This document shows positions 19,401 through 28,584 of a DNA stretch of 64,000 bases, in pieces. Each line of letters starts with the position of its first letter. The stretch's first letter is position 1. The position numbers and the translations under genes are program-made. Below the pieces are notes generated by a model that did no database searches, was not told the origin of the DNA, and saw only the letters and a program-made list of their open reading frames with translations. This stretch comes from Chryseobacterium ginsenosidimutans (GTDB lineage: Bacteria; Bacteroidota; Bacteroidia; Flavobacteriales; Weeksellaceae): assembly GCF_030823405.1 (NCBI RefSeq), contig NZ_JAUSXC010000001.1, positions 1,099,001 through 1,163,000 on the forward strand. The letters run 5' to 3'.

Positions 19401-19501
19401 ATGGTCAGGTTAATGTTTCTGAACTAATTAAAGGTGCTTATGTAATTACGATTGAAGATAAAGGAAGAGAACCATTCACTTCTAAATTCATCAAGAAATA
19501 A
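16496..19501 (+). CDS. Secreted reprolysin-like zinc metalloprotease 2 (T9SS substrate)
   Basis: A 1001-residue paralog of its upstream neighbour with the same plan: signal peptide (ending ISA-Q), prodomain, catalytic domain with HEMGHQLGANH (His360, Glu361, His364, His370) and IMGYAG Met-turn, beta region from NNPPVIANMPTY, FN3 (about 665-755), GEVED (motif near 905) and a type A sorting domain. The catalytic domain differs from copy 1 by a longer loop before the zinc helix (IGTGYDSVIGYGKGSG). The last 225 bases, the sorting domain, differ from copy 1 at only 13 positions, far closer than the rest of the gene. Confidence 0.9.
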   Translation: MKKIFTSFFSLCMLSAISAQWLPTSFKGENVRKEVNVRAYYSLDISALRSQLANAQESGKGAKAVEVSLPTMDGKVEKFAVYSFPVFAKDLADQYQLGSYVGVGIDDPSKYLRFSVAPNDFQSMIIKGGEYEFIEPANADKTVYGVHPKSNKNENGFLCSTGEDPAAVKQVDALLKKGQSFANQTTNFAKSYDKKYRTMRLAMSTTGEYTQFFGGVAGALTQINATMTRVNGVFEKDFALHLNVLSYPALVFANPASDPYATVTNANQPPASWNTTLRDQLATVVGHANYDIGHLFGASGGGGNAGCIGCVCMNPIGTGYDSVIGYGKGSGITSPATGSVDPTTANPPSGDNFDIDYVAHEMGHQLGANHTFAHALETSGTNMEPGSGTTIMGYAGITGATTDVQPHSDPYFHVISLDQVNDNLIAKTCDVETPIANNPPVIANMPTYNIPKGTAFVLTASATDAENDPMTYTWEEVDNADVVINKTNIGTTATGATFRSFNPTTSPTRYFPKLESVLNGYLDNSNNTWESVSQVARTTNFAVTVRDNNPNAAQQQADYNVQQIVVGNDGPFKVTTQYANVSTPTPITWNVANTTAAPYNVANVKIDYTTNNGTTWTVLSTSTANDGAENFTFPSTLNGQVIKLRISSINNVFYAIGSINVATFAPCDGTAPAGVATSNITQSGATVTWTPVANATYVIRYRKVGTTTWQQTTSTVPTVTLSGLLDSTNYEVQIAAVCSGTPGTYSTSVTFTTAAIVYCTAASASGQFNYISNVTLGTVNNSTGGTTYSNFTANSALQPALQPNSSNNTISVSVTTTVAGASVNGMVAWIDFNKNGAFETSERVINLPVTALPIGATPTTASFAVPATAVTGSPLRMRVVTVLINPTNVGLTIPDSFACGSFPNGEVEDYNVIVSSPLATHDVTGPKNDIQLYPNPVSDILNITKVSDKAAYKIYSAAGQLVKQGNINNGQVNVSELIKGAYVITIEDKGREPFTSKFIKK

Positions 19502-19524
19502 TAAAATATTTTTTTAATATTAAG

Positions 19525-19554
19525 AAATCCTCAGGCTAACCTGAGGATTTTTTT
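19525..19554 (+). terminator. Terminator of metalloprotease gene 2
   Basis: AAATCCTCAGG and CCTGAGGATTT pair around loop CTAA and end in a T run. Same core as the terminator after gene 1. Confidence 0.8.
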
Positions 19555-19786
19555 GTATTTATTTTAATGGTTATATTATATCGGAAAGAAATAATATCTA
19601 ATCCTTTATAGACAAGGAAAAGATGTATTCACTCTTAAAATAATTAAAAATAGTTAAAATCACTTTAAATATTATGGTTTATATATATTAATTGTTCATT
19701 TTTTTATTCTAACTACTTAATTTAAATTGTTGTGATATTTGTATGAAAAAATTAGATATATTTACAAATTAATAATAAAAAATCAT

Positions 19787-19794
19787 TAGATTTG
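19787..19794 (+). promoter_or_regulatory. -7 element of metalloprotease gene 3
   Basis: TAGATTTG, 30 bases before the ATG at 19824. Confidence 0.5.
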
Positions 19795-19823
19795 TGTAAT
19801 TAATATAATATATTGAGAAAGTT

Positions 19824-22800
19824 ATGAAGAAAAATTTTACTTCTTTCTTTTTCCTTTTTTTGTTTGCGATAACCAGTGCACAATGGAGTCCGACAACATT
19901 CAGAGGAGAAAAACCCAGAGCAAATTCCGACATTAGGAATTATTACTCTCTAGACATTTCTTTACTAAAGTCTCAATTGGCAAAAGCGCAGGAGACGGGG
20001 AAAAATGCAAAACCCGTCACCATTTCTTTGCCAACTTTAGAAGGGAAAATTGAAAAATTTGCCGTTTACAGCTTCCCCGTGGTAGTGAAAGAACTCGCAG
20101 ATCAGTATCAATTAGGATCTTACGTAGGTGTAGGGGTTGATGACCCAGACAAGTATATAAGATTTAGTTTGGCGCCAGATGATTTCCAATCGATGATTAT
20201 CAAAGATGGCAAGTATGAATTCATAGAACCTGTCGACAAGAACAAAACAGTTTATGGAGTGCACCCGAAAACTGATAAAAGTAATGAAGGCTTTTTATGT
20301 TCTATGAACGAAGATAGACTATCTAAGGAAGAGATAGAAAAGCTTTACACGAGTGGAAAAGCATTTGCTAATCAATCAACTAATTTTGCAAAATCTTCTG
20401 ACAAAAAGTACAGAACGATGAGATTAGCAATGTCTGTAACAGGTGAGTACACTCAGTATTTTGGTGGAACTGTTGCAAACGCTCTAGTGGCAATTAATGC
20501 TACTTTAACAAGAGTAAACGGTGTATTTGAAAAAGATTTTGCTCTACACCTAAATTTACAGAATTTCCCTGGCGTAATTTATACTGATGCAGCTACTGAT
20601 CCGTATTCGCCGGCAGCACAGATGAATAACTGGAATTTGCAGTTACAACAAACGTTAACAGCAAATGTGGGAAGTGCCAATTATGATATTGGGCACTTGT
20701 TCGGTGCTTCAGGTGGTGGTGGAAATGCCGGGTGTATTGGTTGTGTCTGTGTAGACCCGGCTAATAATACGGCTACTCAGAAAGGATCAGGCTATACCTC
20801 TCCAGCAGATGGTATTCCGCAAGGTGATAATTTTGATATTGATTATGTTGCCCACGAAATGGGCCATCAATTAGGTGGGAATCATACATTCTCTCATGGA
20901 TTGGAAGGTTCTGGAATGAACGTTGAACCGGGATCTGGTTCAACTATTATGGGTTATGCAGGTATCACAGGTGCAAATACTGATGTTCAGGCACACTCGG
21001 ATCCTTATTTTCATGCAGTAACAATCACTCAGGTTCAGAATAATCTGATGAGTAAAACTTGTGATGCTGAAATCGCAGTTACAAATAATCCGCCTGTAAT
21101 TACTGCATTAACTAATTACAGTATTCCAAAAGGAACTGCATTTGTCTTAACAGCTTCTGCAACAGATGCTGAAAACGACCCAATGACTTATTGTTGGGAA
21201 GAAGTAGACAATGCAAGTACTATTATTAATAAGAATAATTTAGGAACTACGTTAACGGGAGCTTCGTTCAGATCATTTAATCCTACGGCGAGCCCGACAA
21301 GATATTTCCCTAAATTGGCTTCTGTGTTGGCTGGAGTTTTGAATAATTCTAATAATGGTTGGGAATCTGTTTCTACCGTTGCAAGAACTACAAACTTCAG
21401 AGTAACAGTTAGAGATAACAATCCGGTAGCAACTCAACAGCAAACTCAATATGCAAATCAGGTAATTACTGTTGGGAATGACGGTCCTTTCAAAGTCAAT
21501 ACTACTACAGCTTATAATAATGGTCCTACGACTGTAACTTGGGATGTTGCGAATACTACAGCTGCACCTTATAATGTTGCAAACGTAAAAATCGACTATA
21601 CAATTGATAATGGTGTAACCTGGACAGTGGCTTCTGCTTCTACTGCAAATGATGGAGCTGAGGCATTAAACTTAACTGGTCTTACGGTTGGAGGCACTGT
21701 TAAAATCAGAGTAAGCTCAATTGGAAATGTATTTTATGCGATTGGTAGTGCTACAGTAGCTTCTTTAACGAGCTGTACAGGTGCTGCTCCAACTGGGATT
21801 GTTGTTTCAGCAATTACACAAAGTACTGCTACAGTTACTTGGACGGCAACTGCTAATTCAACTTATGTTGTTCAGTATCGTCCGCTAGGAAGTACGACTT
21901 GGATTACTGTTCCTGTAACAGCAAATACTTTAAATCTTACAGGTTTAAATGACGGTATTCAATATGAAGTACAGGTATCCACGGTTTGTTCAGGTGTTCA
22001 GGGGCCTTTCTCTGCTTCTACAAACTTTACTACTTTAGGACTTACTTACTGTACGATGACGTCTAGTAATTTTGGTTCAGAATATATTTCTAATGTTACG
22101 GTAACTCCGGTTGGTGCTGCAGTAATGAGTAATAACTCTGCGGGTTCTACTTATACTAACTATAGTACTACACCAAGTGCTTTAGTTAACTTAGTAATCG
22201 GATCTACAGGAAATACAGTCTCTGTTACTAAATTCTTCCCTGGTACAACTTGGAGTGAAGCAGTTGGAGTTTGGATTGACTTTAACAGAAACGGAACATT
22301 CGAAGCAACGGAGCAAGTGATGAATTCACCATCAAGTACGACTACTCCTGTTTCAGCTACTTTCAATGTACCTGCTACTGCATATAACGGACCTGCTACT
22401 ACGAGAATGAGAGTTGCAATGAGATATTTTGATTCTCCTGTAATGTGTCAGAGTTTCGGTGACGGAGAAGTTGAGGATTATGCTGTAAAATTAATTCAGC
22501 CAATTCCTTGTACAAGTAATGCTCCATTAAACCTTACTGTAACAAACCTTACTGCAACTTCTGCATATGTAATGTGGGATCCGGTAATAGGTGGTACTTA
22601 TGTACTTCAATGGAGACCGCTTGGTTCTACTACATGGACTACTGTTCCTTTAACTGCACCGGCTTATACTATTACAGGTCTTACAGAGCAGAGTCAATAT
22701 GAGGTTCAGGTAGCGTATGTTTGTTCTGGTACTACGGGTACATATACTGCGCCTTATCAGTTTACTACTCCGGTCGTTACTTATTGTACTAATACTCCGA

Positions 22801-25800
22801 CAAGTAATACGAACGGATATATTTCTAATGTGACAATTACGCCGACGGGTTCTTATGTAATGAGTAGTAACTCAGCAGCGAGTACTTATACAAACTTTTC
22901 TACAGACCCTGCAAAATTGGTTACATTAGTTCGTAACTCTACAAATAACACTATTTCTGTTTCTAAATCTTGGTCTGGTACTTTCCAATCTTATATAGCT
23001 ACTTCAGCTTGGATTGATTTTAACAGAAATGGCATTTTTGAAGCAAGTGAAAAAGTAATAGGTGTAGGTACAAGTATTACTACACCGATCACAGCTACAT
23101 TTACGGTTCCTGCAACTTCTTATAATGGTCCGCAGACACTTAGAATGAGAGTGATTGTTGCTACAAGCACAATTAATGATCCATGTGCAACAATTTCAGA
23201 AGGTGAGGTTGAAGACTACGCAGTTAAGATTATCGATCTTGCGCCTTGTACTACAGCTCCGCCAACTCCTATTGTTGTTACGAATATTACGGCTTCTACA
23301 GCTTTAGTTTCTTGGATCAATACTACAGGTGCTACTTATACATTAAGATACAGAACGGGAACAGGTGTTTGGACAACAATTGCCAATGCCACGAACCCTT
23401 ATAGTATTACTAACTTAAATGCTTCTACTACGTATGAAGTACAGGTCGCTACAATTTGTGGCGGTACTACTGGCCCATGGTCTGGTTCTATGAACTTTAC
23501 AACTCTGGCAAGTACTTATTGTACTCCGACTACAACGAGTGTTGGTAATGGTTATATTAATAATATAACAGTGACAGGTACTAATACACCAGCAATGTCC
23601 AACAACTCAGGACCTACTACTTATACAGATTATTCTAATGATGTTAATAAAATTATCACATTAGCACGTAGCTCTACAAATAATACGCTTTCTGTAGGTA
23701 GAACAATCTTATCAAGTACATATTCTACATATGCATGGATAGATTTCAATGGTGATGGAGTATTTAATAATAATCCAAGTACTGTTCCGGGTGGTGAAAG
23801 AATCATGAATTTAGGGTATTCTTCTACGACACCTGTTACAGCTACATTCAACGTTCCGGCTGGTGCTTATGCAGGAACGAATAAAGTAAAAATGCGTGTT
23901 ATCGTATATTTCTTAACTCCAACTGATGCTTGTTCACCTCTTACAAGTGACGGAGAAGTTGAGGATTATCAAGTGAAGTTTGTAGATATTCAGCCATGTA
24001 CAACAGCGGCTCCTACAGGTATTGTAATGACAAATATTGCAGCTACTACTGCTACTGTATCATGGATTTCTTCTACAGGTGCTACTTATTTGGTAAGATG
24101 GAGAACTACTTCACCAATTGGTATTTGGAACGTATCTCCGGCTCCTATTACAGGAAACAGTTATAATATTACAGCTCTTACGGAGCAAACAGCTTATGAA
24201 GTACAGGTAGCTACAATTTGTGGTGGTGTGCAGGGACCTTGGTCTACATCTACACCATTTACGACTACGCCAATTACTTATTGTAATATGACGGGTACCG
24301 GAACGACTGATTTCATCTCTAATGTTACAATGACTTCTGTGAATCCAGGTATTCCTCCAATGAGTAATACATCTGTTCAAACAAACTATATTAGTTATAC
24401 GGCTCCAGCTACACTGATTAACTTGGAAATTGGTTCTGTAGCTAATAAACTTTCCGTGTCTAAAGGATGGTCGACAGGTACACAAAGTGATGCTGTATCT
24501 GCTTGGATAGACTTTAACAGAAACGGAGTATTCGAAACTACAGAGCAGATTATGGCTTCTGCAGCAAGTGCAACGACTCCTGTAACGGCATTGTTTAATG
24601 TGCCTGCAACAGCATACAACGGGCCTTTAACAACTACAATGAGAGTTGTTATGAAGCGTTCAAGTGCACCTGTAATGTGTCAGAATGCAGTAAATGGAGA
24701 AGTTGAAGATTATTCGGTGAAATTGAAACCTTGTTCTACAACTACACCGACAAACTTAGCAATCAATACAATTACTCATACTTCTGCTAATGTTACATGG
24801 ACTGTACCTACGGGAGGTCTTACATTCATTGTCAGATATAGAGTTTCAGGTACCGGTACATGGACAGAAGTAGTTGCTTCAACATTAACTGGAAATCCAC
24901 CGTTAGCTTTAACGGGTTTAACTCCTGCAACTATGTATGACGTAGAGATTGCTGCGAGCTGTGGAACTACTCCGGGAACATTCACACCTACACAGACGTT
25001 CACTACAAGATGTGATCCTACTCCTCCGACGGTTACCATCGGTACTGTAACTGCAAACTCTGCAGTAGTGAATTGGGCTCCGGTTGTACCAAGTTCAACT
25101 TATGTGTTAAGATATAGAGTGGTAGGAACTTCAACTTGGATCACAGTAAATATTACTGCTGCACCTTTAAATACTTATACACTTACAGGCTTGAGTCCAT
25201 ATACAACATATGAAGTTCAGGTTGCTAATAAATGTAACGGAGAAACTACGGTAAACCCTTGGTCTAATCCTAAAGTATTTACTACAGAAAGAACTTGTGA
25301 ATTGCCTCCTCCGGGATTAACAATTACGAATCTTACTCCGACTACTGCTGTTGTGGTTTGGGATTCGTTCCCAGGAGCAACTTATTTGTTGAGATATAGA
25401 AAAGTAGGTATTCCGAGCTGGACAACAATCCCTGTCTCTACAAATACTTATACATTAACAGGTTTAATAGAGTTGACACAGTATGAAATGCAGGTTGCAA
25501 ACGTATGTAGCGGTACACCAGGTACATATACGCTTCCATATTTCTTCACAACACCAACTATAGTTTACTGTCAAATGGCTTCTACAACTTCAAACACAGA
25601 GTACATTTCAAAAGTTACCGTTACTCCAAATGGTAAGCCTGAAATGGTGAATGCTTCAAACGCCTCAAACTATACAGATTATACAGGTGTTACTTTGAAA
25701 TTTATCGAATTGATCCAAGGTTCTACAAACAATAAGATCACTATTGATAAAAAACTTTCAGGTAATGCTGAAGCAGGTGTTGCAGTTTGGATCGATTTCA

Positions 25801-26276
25801 ACAGAAACGGATATTTCGATATCAATGAAAGAATCATGGCAGCAGCTCCAAATGCGGATGCTACAGCCAGCACAACATTCACAGTGCCTGCAGATGCGTT
25901 CATCAGCTTAACAGACTACAAATATGTAGTAATGAGAGTTGCGATGGCTAAAGATGCTATTCCTGTGAACTGTACAAGCTTCCCTAACGGTGAGGTGGAA
26001 GATTATACCGTGAGAATTTCTAAAACTATTGTACCTAACCCGATTAACCAAACGGATATCTTAATCTATCCTAACCCGGTTAGTACGGTATTGTATGTGA
26101 AAAATATTAGCAAAAAAGCTAACTATAAGATCTACAATGCAGCAGGACAATTAACGTCTAGCGGTATTATCTTAAATAACAAGATTGATGTACATGCATT
26201 GATAAATGGAGTCTATGTAATAGATATTCAGGATGGAGACGCAATTTCTGTTCAGAAGAAGTTTATCAAAGAATAA
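19824..26276 (+). CDS. Giant secreted metalloprotease with repeated FN3-GEVED units (T9SS substrate)
   Basis: A 2150-residue paralog of the two genes before it. Signal peptide (ending TSA-Q), prodomain, catalytic domain with HEMGHQLGGNH (His344, Glu345, His348, His354) and IMGYAG, and a PKD/cadherin-like region (about 425-640) are as in copies 1 and 2. Then come repeated pairs of FN3 and GEVED domains: GEVEDY motifs lie near residues 881, 1127, 1377, 1625 and 2056. The first four are about 248 residues apart; the last interval is longer because two extra FN3 domains (about 1720-1910) are inserted. A diverged type A sorting domain (YPNPVSTVLY to KKFIKE) ends the protein. The long stalk probably projects or anchors the protease on the cell surface or to polysaccharide. 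Confidence 0.9.
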   Translation: MKKNFTSFFFLFLFAITSAQWSPTTFRGEKPRANSDIRNYYSLDISLLKSQLAKAQETGKNAKPVTISLPTLEGKIEKFAVYSFPVVVKELADQYQLGSYVGVGVDDPDKYIRFSLAPDDFQSMIIKDGKYEFIEPVDKNKTVYGVHPKTDKSNEGFLCSMNEDRLSKEEIEKLYTSGKAFANQSTNFAKSSDKKYRTMRLAMSVTGEYTQYFGGTVANALVAINATLTRVNGVFEKDFALHLNLQNFPGVIYTDAATDPYSPAAQMNNWNLQLQQTLTANVGSANYDIGHLFGASGGGGNAGCIGCVCVDPANNTATQKGSGYTSPADGIPQGDNFDIDYVAHEMGHQLGGNHTFSHGLEGSGMNVEPGSGSTIMGYAGITGANTDVQAHSDPYFHAVTITQVQNNLMSKTCDAEIAVTNNPPVITALTNYSIPKGTAFVLTASATDAENDPMTYCWEEVDNASTIINKNNLGTTLTGASFRSFNPTASPTRYFPKLASVLAGVLNNSNNGWESVSTVARTTNFRVTVRDNNPVATQQQTQYANQVITVGNDGPFKVNTTTAYNNGPTTVTWDVANTTAAPYNVANVKIDYTIDNGVTWTVASASTANDGAEALNLTGLTVGGTVKIRVSSIGNVFYAIGSATVASLTSCTGAAPTGIVVSAITQSTATVTWTATANSTYVVQYRPLGSTTWITVPVTANTLNLTGLNDGIQYEVQVSTVCSGVQGPFSASTNFTTLGLTYCTMTSSNFGSEYISNVTVTPVGAAVMSNNSAGSTYTNYSTTPSALVNLVIGSTGNTVSVTKFFPGTTWSEAVGVWIDFNRNGTFEATEQVMNSPSSTTTPVSATFNVPATAYNGPATTRMRVAMRYFDSPVMCQSFGDGEVEDYAVKLIQPIPCTSNAPLNLTVTNLTATSAYVMWDPVIGGTYVLQWRPLGSTTWTTVPLTAPAYTITGLTEQSQYEVQVAYVCSGTTGTYTAPYQFTTPVVTYCTNTPTSNTNGYISNVTITPTGSYVMSSNSAASTYTNFSTDPAKLVTLVRNSTNNTISVSKSWSGTFQSYIATSAWIDFNRNGIFEASEKVIGVGTSITTPITATFTVPATSYNGPQTLRMRVIVATSTINDPCATISEGEVEDYAVKIIDLAPCTTAPPTPIVVTNITASTALVSWINTTGATYTLRYRTGTGVWTTIANATNPYSITNLNASTTYEVQVATICGGTTGPWSGSMNFTTLASTYCTPTTTSVGNGYINNITVTGTNTPAMSNNSGPTTYTDYSNDVNKIITLARSSTNNTLSVGRTILSSTYSTYAWIDFNGDGVFNNNPSTVPGGERIMNLGYSSTTPVTATFNVPAGAYAGTNKVKMRVIVYFLTPTDACSPLTSDGEVEDYQVKFVDIQPCTTAAPTGIVMTNIAATTATVSWISSTGATYLVRWRTTSPIGIWNVSPAPITGNSYNITALTEQTAYEVQVATICGGVQGPWSTSTPFTTTPITYCNMTGTGTTDFISNVTMTSVNPGIPPMSNTSVQTNYISYTAPATLINLEIGSVANKLSVSKGWSTGTQSDAVSAWIDFNRNGVFETTEQIMASAASATTPVTALFNVPATAYNGPLTTTMRVVMKRSSAPVMCQNAVNGEVEDYSVKLKPCSTTTPTNLAINTITHTSANVTWTVPTGGLTFIVRYRVSGTGTWTEVVASTLTGNPPLALTGLTPATMYDVEIAASCGTTPGTFTPTQTFTTRCDPTPPTVTIGTVTANSAVVNWAPVVPSSTYVLRYRVVGTSTWITVNITAAPLNTYTLTGLSPYTTYEVQVANKCNGETTVNPWSNPKVFTTERTCELPPPGLTITNLTPTTAVVVWDSFPGATYLLRYRKVGIPSWTTIPVSTNTYTLTGLIELTQYEMQVANVCSGTPGTYTLPYFFTTPTIVYCQMASTTSNTEYISKVTVTPNGKPEMVNASNASNYTDYTGVTLKFIELIQGSTNNKITIDKKLSGNAEAGVAVWIDFNRNGYFDINERIMAAAPNADATASTTFTVPADAFISLTDYKYVVMRVAMAKDAIPVNCTSFPNGEVEDYTVRISKTIVPNPINQTDILIYPNPVSTVLYVKNISKKANYKIYNAAGQLTSSGIILNNKIDVHALINGVYVIDIQDGDAISVQKKFIKE

Positions 26277-26304
26277 TAATATAACATTTAATCATTAATC
26301 CACT

Positions 26305-26337
26305 AATAGGCTCTCAGAAATGGGAGCCTATTTTTTA
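26305..26337 (+). terminator. Terminator of metalloprotease gene 3
   Basis: AATAGGCTC and GAGCCTATT form the stem, followed by TTTTTT. Confidence 0.8.
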
Positions 26338-26433
26338 TTATAAAGCAAAACATTAAGACTCAAAAATATCTGAGAGAAATGAAAAATTTAAGCACAAAAA
26401 AACTCGCTGGAAATCCATCTGCGAGTTTAATTT

Positions 26434-27069
26434 TTATTCGATGTCGAAGATTATCTTTTCGGTTTGTTCCTTTAAATCTTCTAGATTAGTATTGTTGTAT
26501 ATGATACAGTCTGCGAGCTTTATTTTATCTTTTTCAGGCATCTGCTTCTCCATGATAGTCTCTACTTCGCGGTAGGTCTTATCATCCCTGTCCATGACTC
26601 TTTTGGTTCTGATATTATCTTCCGCAGTTACCAAGAGAGATTTATAACATTCTTTATATAGCTTTAATTCAAACAACAACGCGGTCTCTTTAAAAACTAA
26701 ATACTTGGTTTGTTTTTTTACCCAATTTTCGAAATCGATCCGAACAGCGGGATGGATGATCTCATTTAATTGATGAAGTAAATCGGCATCATTAAAAACC
26801 TTTTCAGCAACAAATTTTCTGTTATAAAGACCATTTGCATCATAAGCTTTTTCGCCTAGAAGTTCTTTGATTTTTATCTTTAAATCTTCATTGTCATTAA
26901 CAATATCTTTTGCTCTGTCGTCCGAATAATAAACCGGGAATCCGCAATCCTCAATGAATTTTGCAACTGTAGTTTTTCCTGAGCCTATTCCGCCTGTTAA
27001 ACCAATGATTTTTGGTGTTGATAACGGGTCGGGTTCTGCTTTTTGTGTTTCTGAGTGTAATTCTTCCAT
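26434..27069 (-). CDS. coaE: Dephospho-CoA kinase
   Basis: CoaE phosphorylates the 3'-hydroxyl of dephospho-CoA using ATP, the last step of coenzyme A synthesis. The 211-residue protein has the P-loop GLTGGIGSGKTTVAK (about 24-38), DDRAKDIV, the HPAVR segment and a C-terminal DCIIYNN typical of the family. The N terminus has about 18 extra residues (from MEELHSETQ) before the P-loop strand. It is the last gene of the minus-strand operon ruvB, paiB-like, MBL, coaE, nine bases behind its neighbour. Confidence 0.94.
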   Translation of the reverse strand: MEELHSETQKAEPDPLSTPKIIGLTGGIGSGKTTVAKFIEDCGFPVYYSDDRAKDIVNDNEDLKIKIKELLGEKAYDANGLYNRKFVAEKVFNDADLLHQLNEIIHPAVRIDFENWVKKQTKYLVFKETALLFELKLYKECYKSLLVTAEDNIRTKRVMDRDDKTYREVETIMEKQMPEKDKIKLADCIIYNNTNLEDLKEQTEKIIFDIE

Positions 27070-27078
27070 GCTTAAAAA

Positions 27079-27945
27079 TTAATATCCAAAAACATCATTA
27101 AAACTAAAGGTTTCATCAAGTCTTACTCCTTTTTCAGTCATTTTAAGGCTTGCTAATTCATTGTGTGCATCATGTTCAAAAAACAGCAGATATTCATTAT
27201 CCACGCACTGCTTCAGGAATTTTCCTTTTTCTTCTACAGTTAAAAGTGGTCTGGTATCATATCCCATCACGTAAACCTGATTGATATGTCCCGAAGTTGG
27301 TACTAAATCAGCTGCAAAAACAATTGTTTTATCCTGATATTGAAGTACGGGAAGCATCTGTTTTTCGGTATGACCGTCAACGAAAATGACGTCCATTTTC
27401 AAATCCGGAGCAAAACCATAATTTCCATTCTTAGGTATTGGTAAAAAGTTTAGTTGCCCACTTTCCTGGATCGGGATAATATTCTCCTTTAAGAAACTTG
27501 CTTTTTCTCTTGGATTAGGTTCTGTTGCCCATTGCCAGTGGTTTTCATTTGTCCAGAACTGTGCATTTTTGAAAGCTGGTCTGTAACCTGTTCTGTCGTC
27601 ATTCCATTCAATAGCTCCACCGCAATGGTCGAAGTGAAGGTGAGTAAGGAAAACATCAGTGATGTCTTCTTTTATAAAGCCGTATTTTTTTAAGTTTTTG
27701 TCTAAATTATCGTCTCCCCAAAGAGAATAATGCCCGAAAAATTTATCATCCTGTTTATTTCCAAGACCGCAATCAATCAAGATTAATTTTTTTCCGTCTT
27801 CTACAAGAAGGGAACGTGTTCCCAGTTCGATTAAGTTTTTTTCGTCTGCAGGATTGGTTTTTTCCCACAAACTCTTTGGGACGACTCCAAACATGGCGCC
27901 GCCATCCAGTTTAAATTTTCCACATTGTATTGGATATAATTTCAT
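27079..27945 (-). CDS. MBL-fold metallo-hydrolase
   Basis: A 288-residue cytoplasmic enzyme of the metallo-beta-lactamase fold with the zinc motif LTHLHFDHCGGAIEW (HxHxDH near residues 101-106), a further His in VDGHTEKQM and the late VPTSGHINQ and FFEHDAH segments that complete a binuclear site. The subgroup resembles quorum-quenching and phosphodiesterase-like hydrolases, but the substrate is not clear from sequence. No signal peptide. It is embedded in the ruvB-coaE operon with gaps of 25 and 9 bases. Confidence 0.85.
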   Translation of the reverse strand: MKLYPIQCGKFKLDGGAMFGVVPKSLWEKTNPADEKNLIELGTRSLLVEDGKKLILIDCGLGNKQDDKFFGHYSLWGDDNLDKNLKKYGFIKEDITDVFLTHLHFDHCGGAIEWNDDRTGYRPAFKNAQFWTNENHWQWATEPNPREKASFLKENIIPIQESGQLNFLPIPKNGNYGFAPDLKMDVIFVDGHTEKQMLPVLQYQDKTIVFAADLVPTSGHINQVYVMGYDTRPLLTVEEKGKFLKQCVDNEYLLFFEHDAHNELASLKMTEKGVRLDETFSFNDVFGY

Positions 27946-27970
27946 ATAATAGTAAGTTTTTTATAAAGTA

Positions 27971-28582
27971 TTATTTATTTAACAGTTTCATCTTCTCAGC
28001 AATTTTCTTTCCGTTTTCATCCCCATTTTCAAGGTTTGAAATAATATTTTGAAAGTCATGTTCTTTTCTGTTCTGAGAAAGTTTTTTATTGATAAAAATC
28101 TCCGTTGGAACGATTTTTAATCCAAAAGCTCCTTTCATTTCTTTCTCTACAAATTCCTTTCCCATATCTTTCACCATCATCGGGCATTGCTGAATTTTTT
28201 CGTACTTGGAAGTCAGTTTATCCAAATGATTATACAATTCCTCCTGATTCATCAGCTCAACTTTTCCGTAGATTTGTACGGCTTCATAATTCCAGGTTGA
28301 AACATTCACATGATCATACCAACTGCTCGAAATATAAGCATGTGCTCCCAAAAAATCGCAAAGAACTTCGTCTCCGTTTTTCAATGTTTTTGCTTGTGGA
28401 TTGGCCTTGGAAATATGAGTTTCGATGTATATATTTTCGGCATCATCTTCATTCAGCATCATCATAGAGTGTGTAGCCCTGATTTTATCAACTGAAGAAA
28501 TCAATAAAGCAAAAGCATTTTCTCTGATGATTTCTTTCATCAAATTATAATCTTCGCTTTTATATAATTTAGGAATAAACAT
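27971..28582 (-). CDS. PaiB-type FMN-binding protein
   Basis: A 203-residue protein of the FMN-binding split-barrel family named after Bacillus PaiB. It starts MFIPKLYKSED and carries the diagnostic AHAYISSSWY (about 87-96) and VSTWNYEAVQIYGKVEL (about 102-118). The family is described as negative transcriptional regulators or flavin-reductase-like proteins; whether this copy acts on DNA cannot be seen. It begins two bases after ruvB ends, so it is co-transcribed. Confidence 0.87.
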   Translation of the reverse strand: MFIPKLYKSEDYNLMKEIIRENAFALLISSVDKIRATHSMMMLNEDDAENIYIETHISKANPQAKTLKNGDEVLCDFLGAHAYISSSWYDHVNVSTWNYEAVQIYGKVELMNQEELYNHLDKLTSKYEKIQQCPMMVKDMGKEFVEKEMKGAFGLKIVPTEIFINKKLSQNRKEHDFQNIISNLENGDENGKKIAEKMKLLNK

Positions 28583-28584
28583 AA

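Larger units (their letters stand above)
19502..19823. other. Intergenic region between metalloproteases 2 and 3
   Basis: Holds the terminator of gene 2 (19525-19554), then about 200 bases of very AT-rich DNA without any coding look, and a -7 element for gene 3 (19787-19794). Nothing else is seen. Confidence 0.7.

Noticed and set aside
24111..24485. Minus-strand open frames of 70-124 codons inside the giant metalloprotease gene
   Set aside because: They are shadows of a Thr/Ser-rich repeat gene; their composition (Arg/Ser/Cys-rich) simply mirrors the coding strand.
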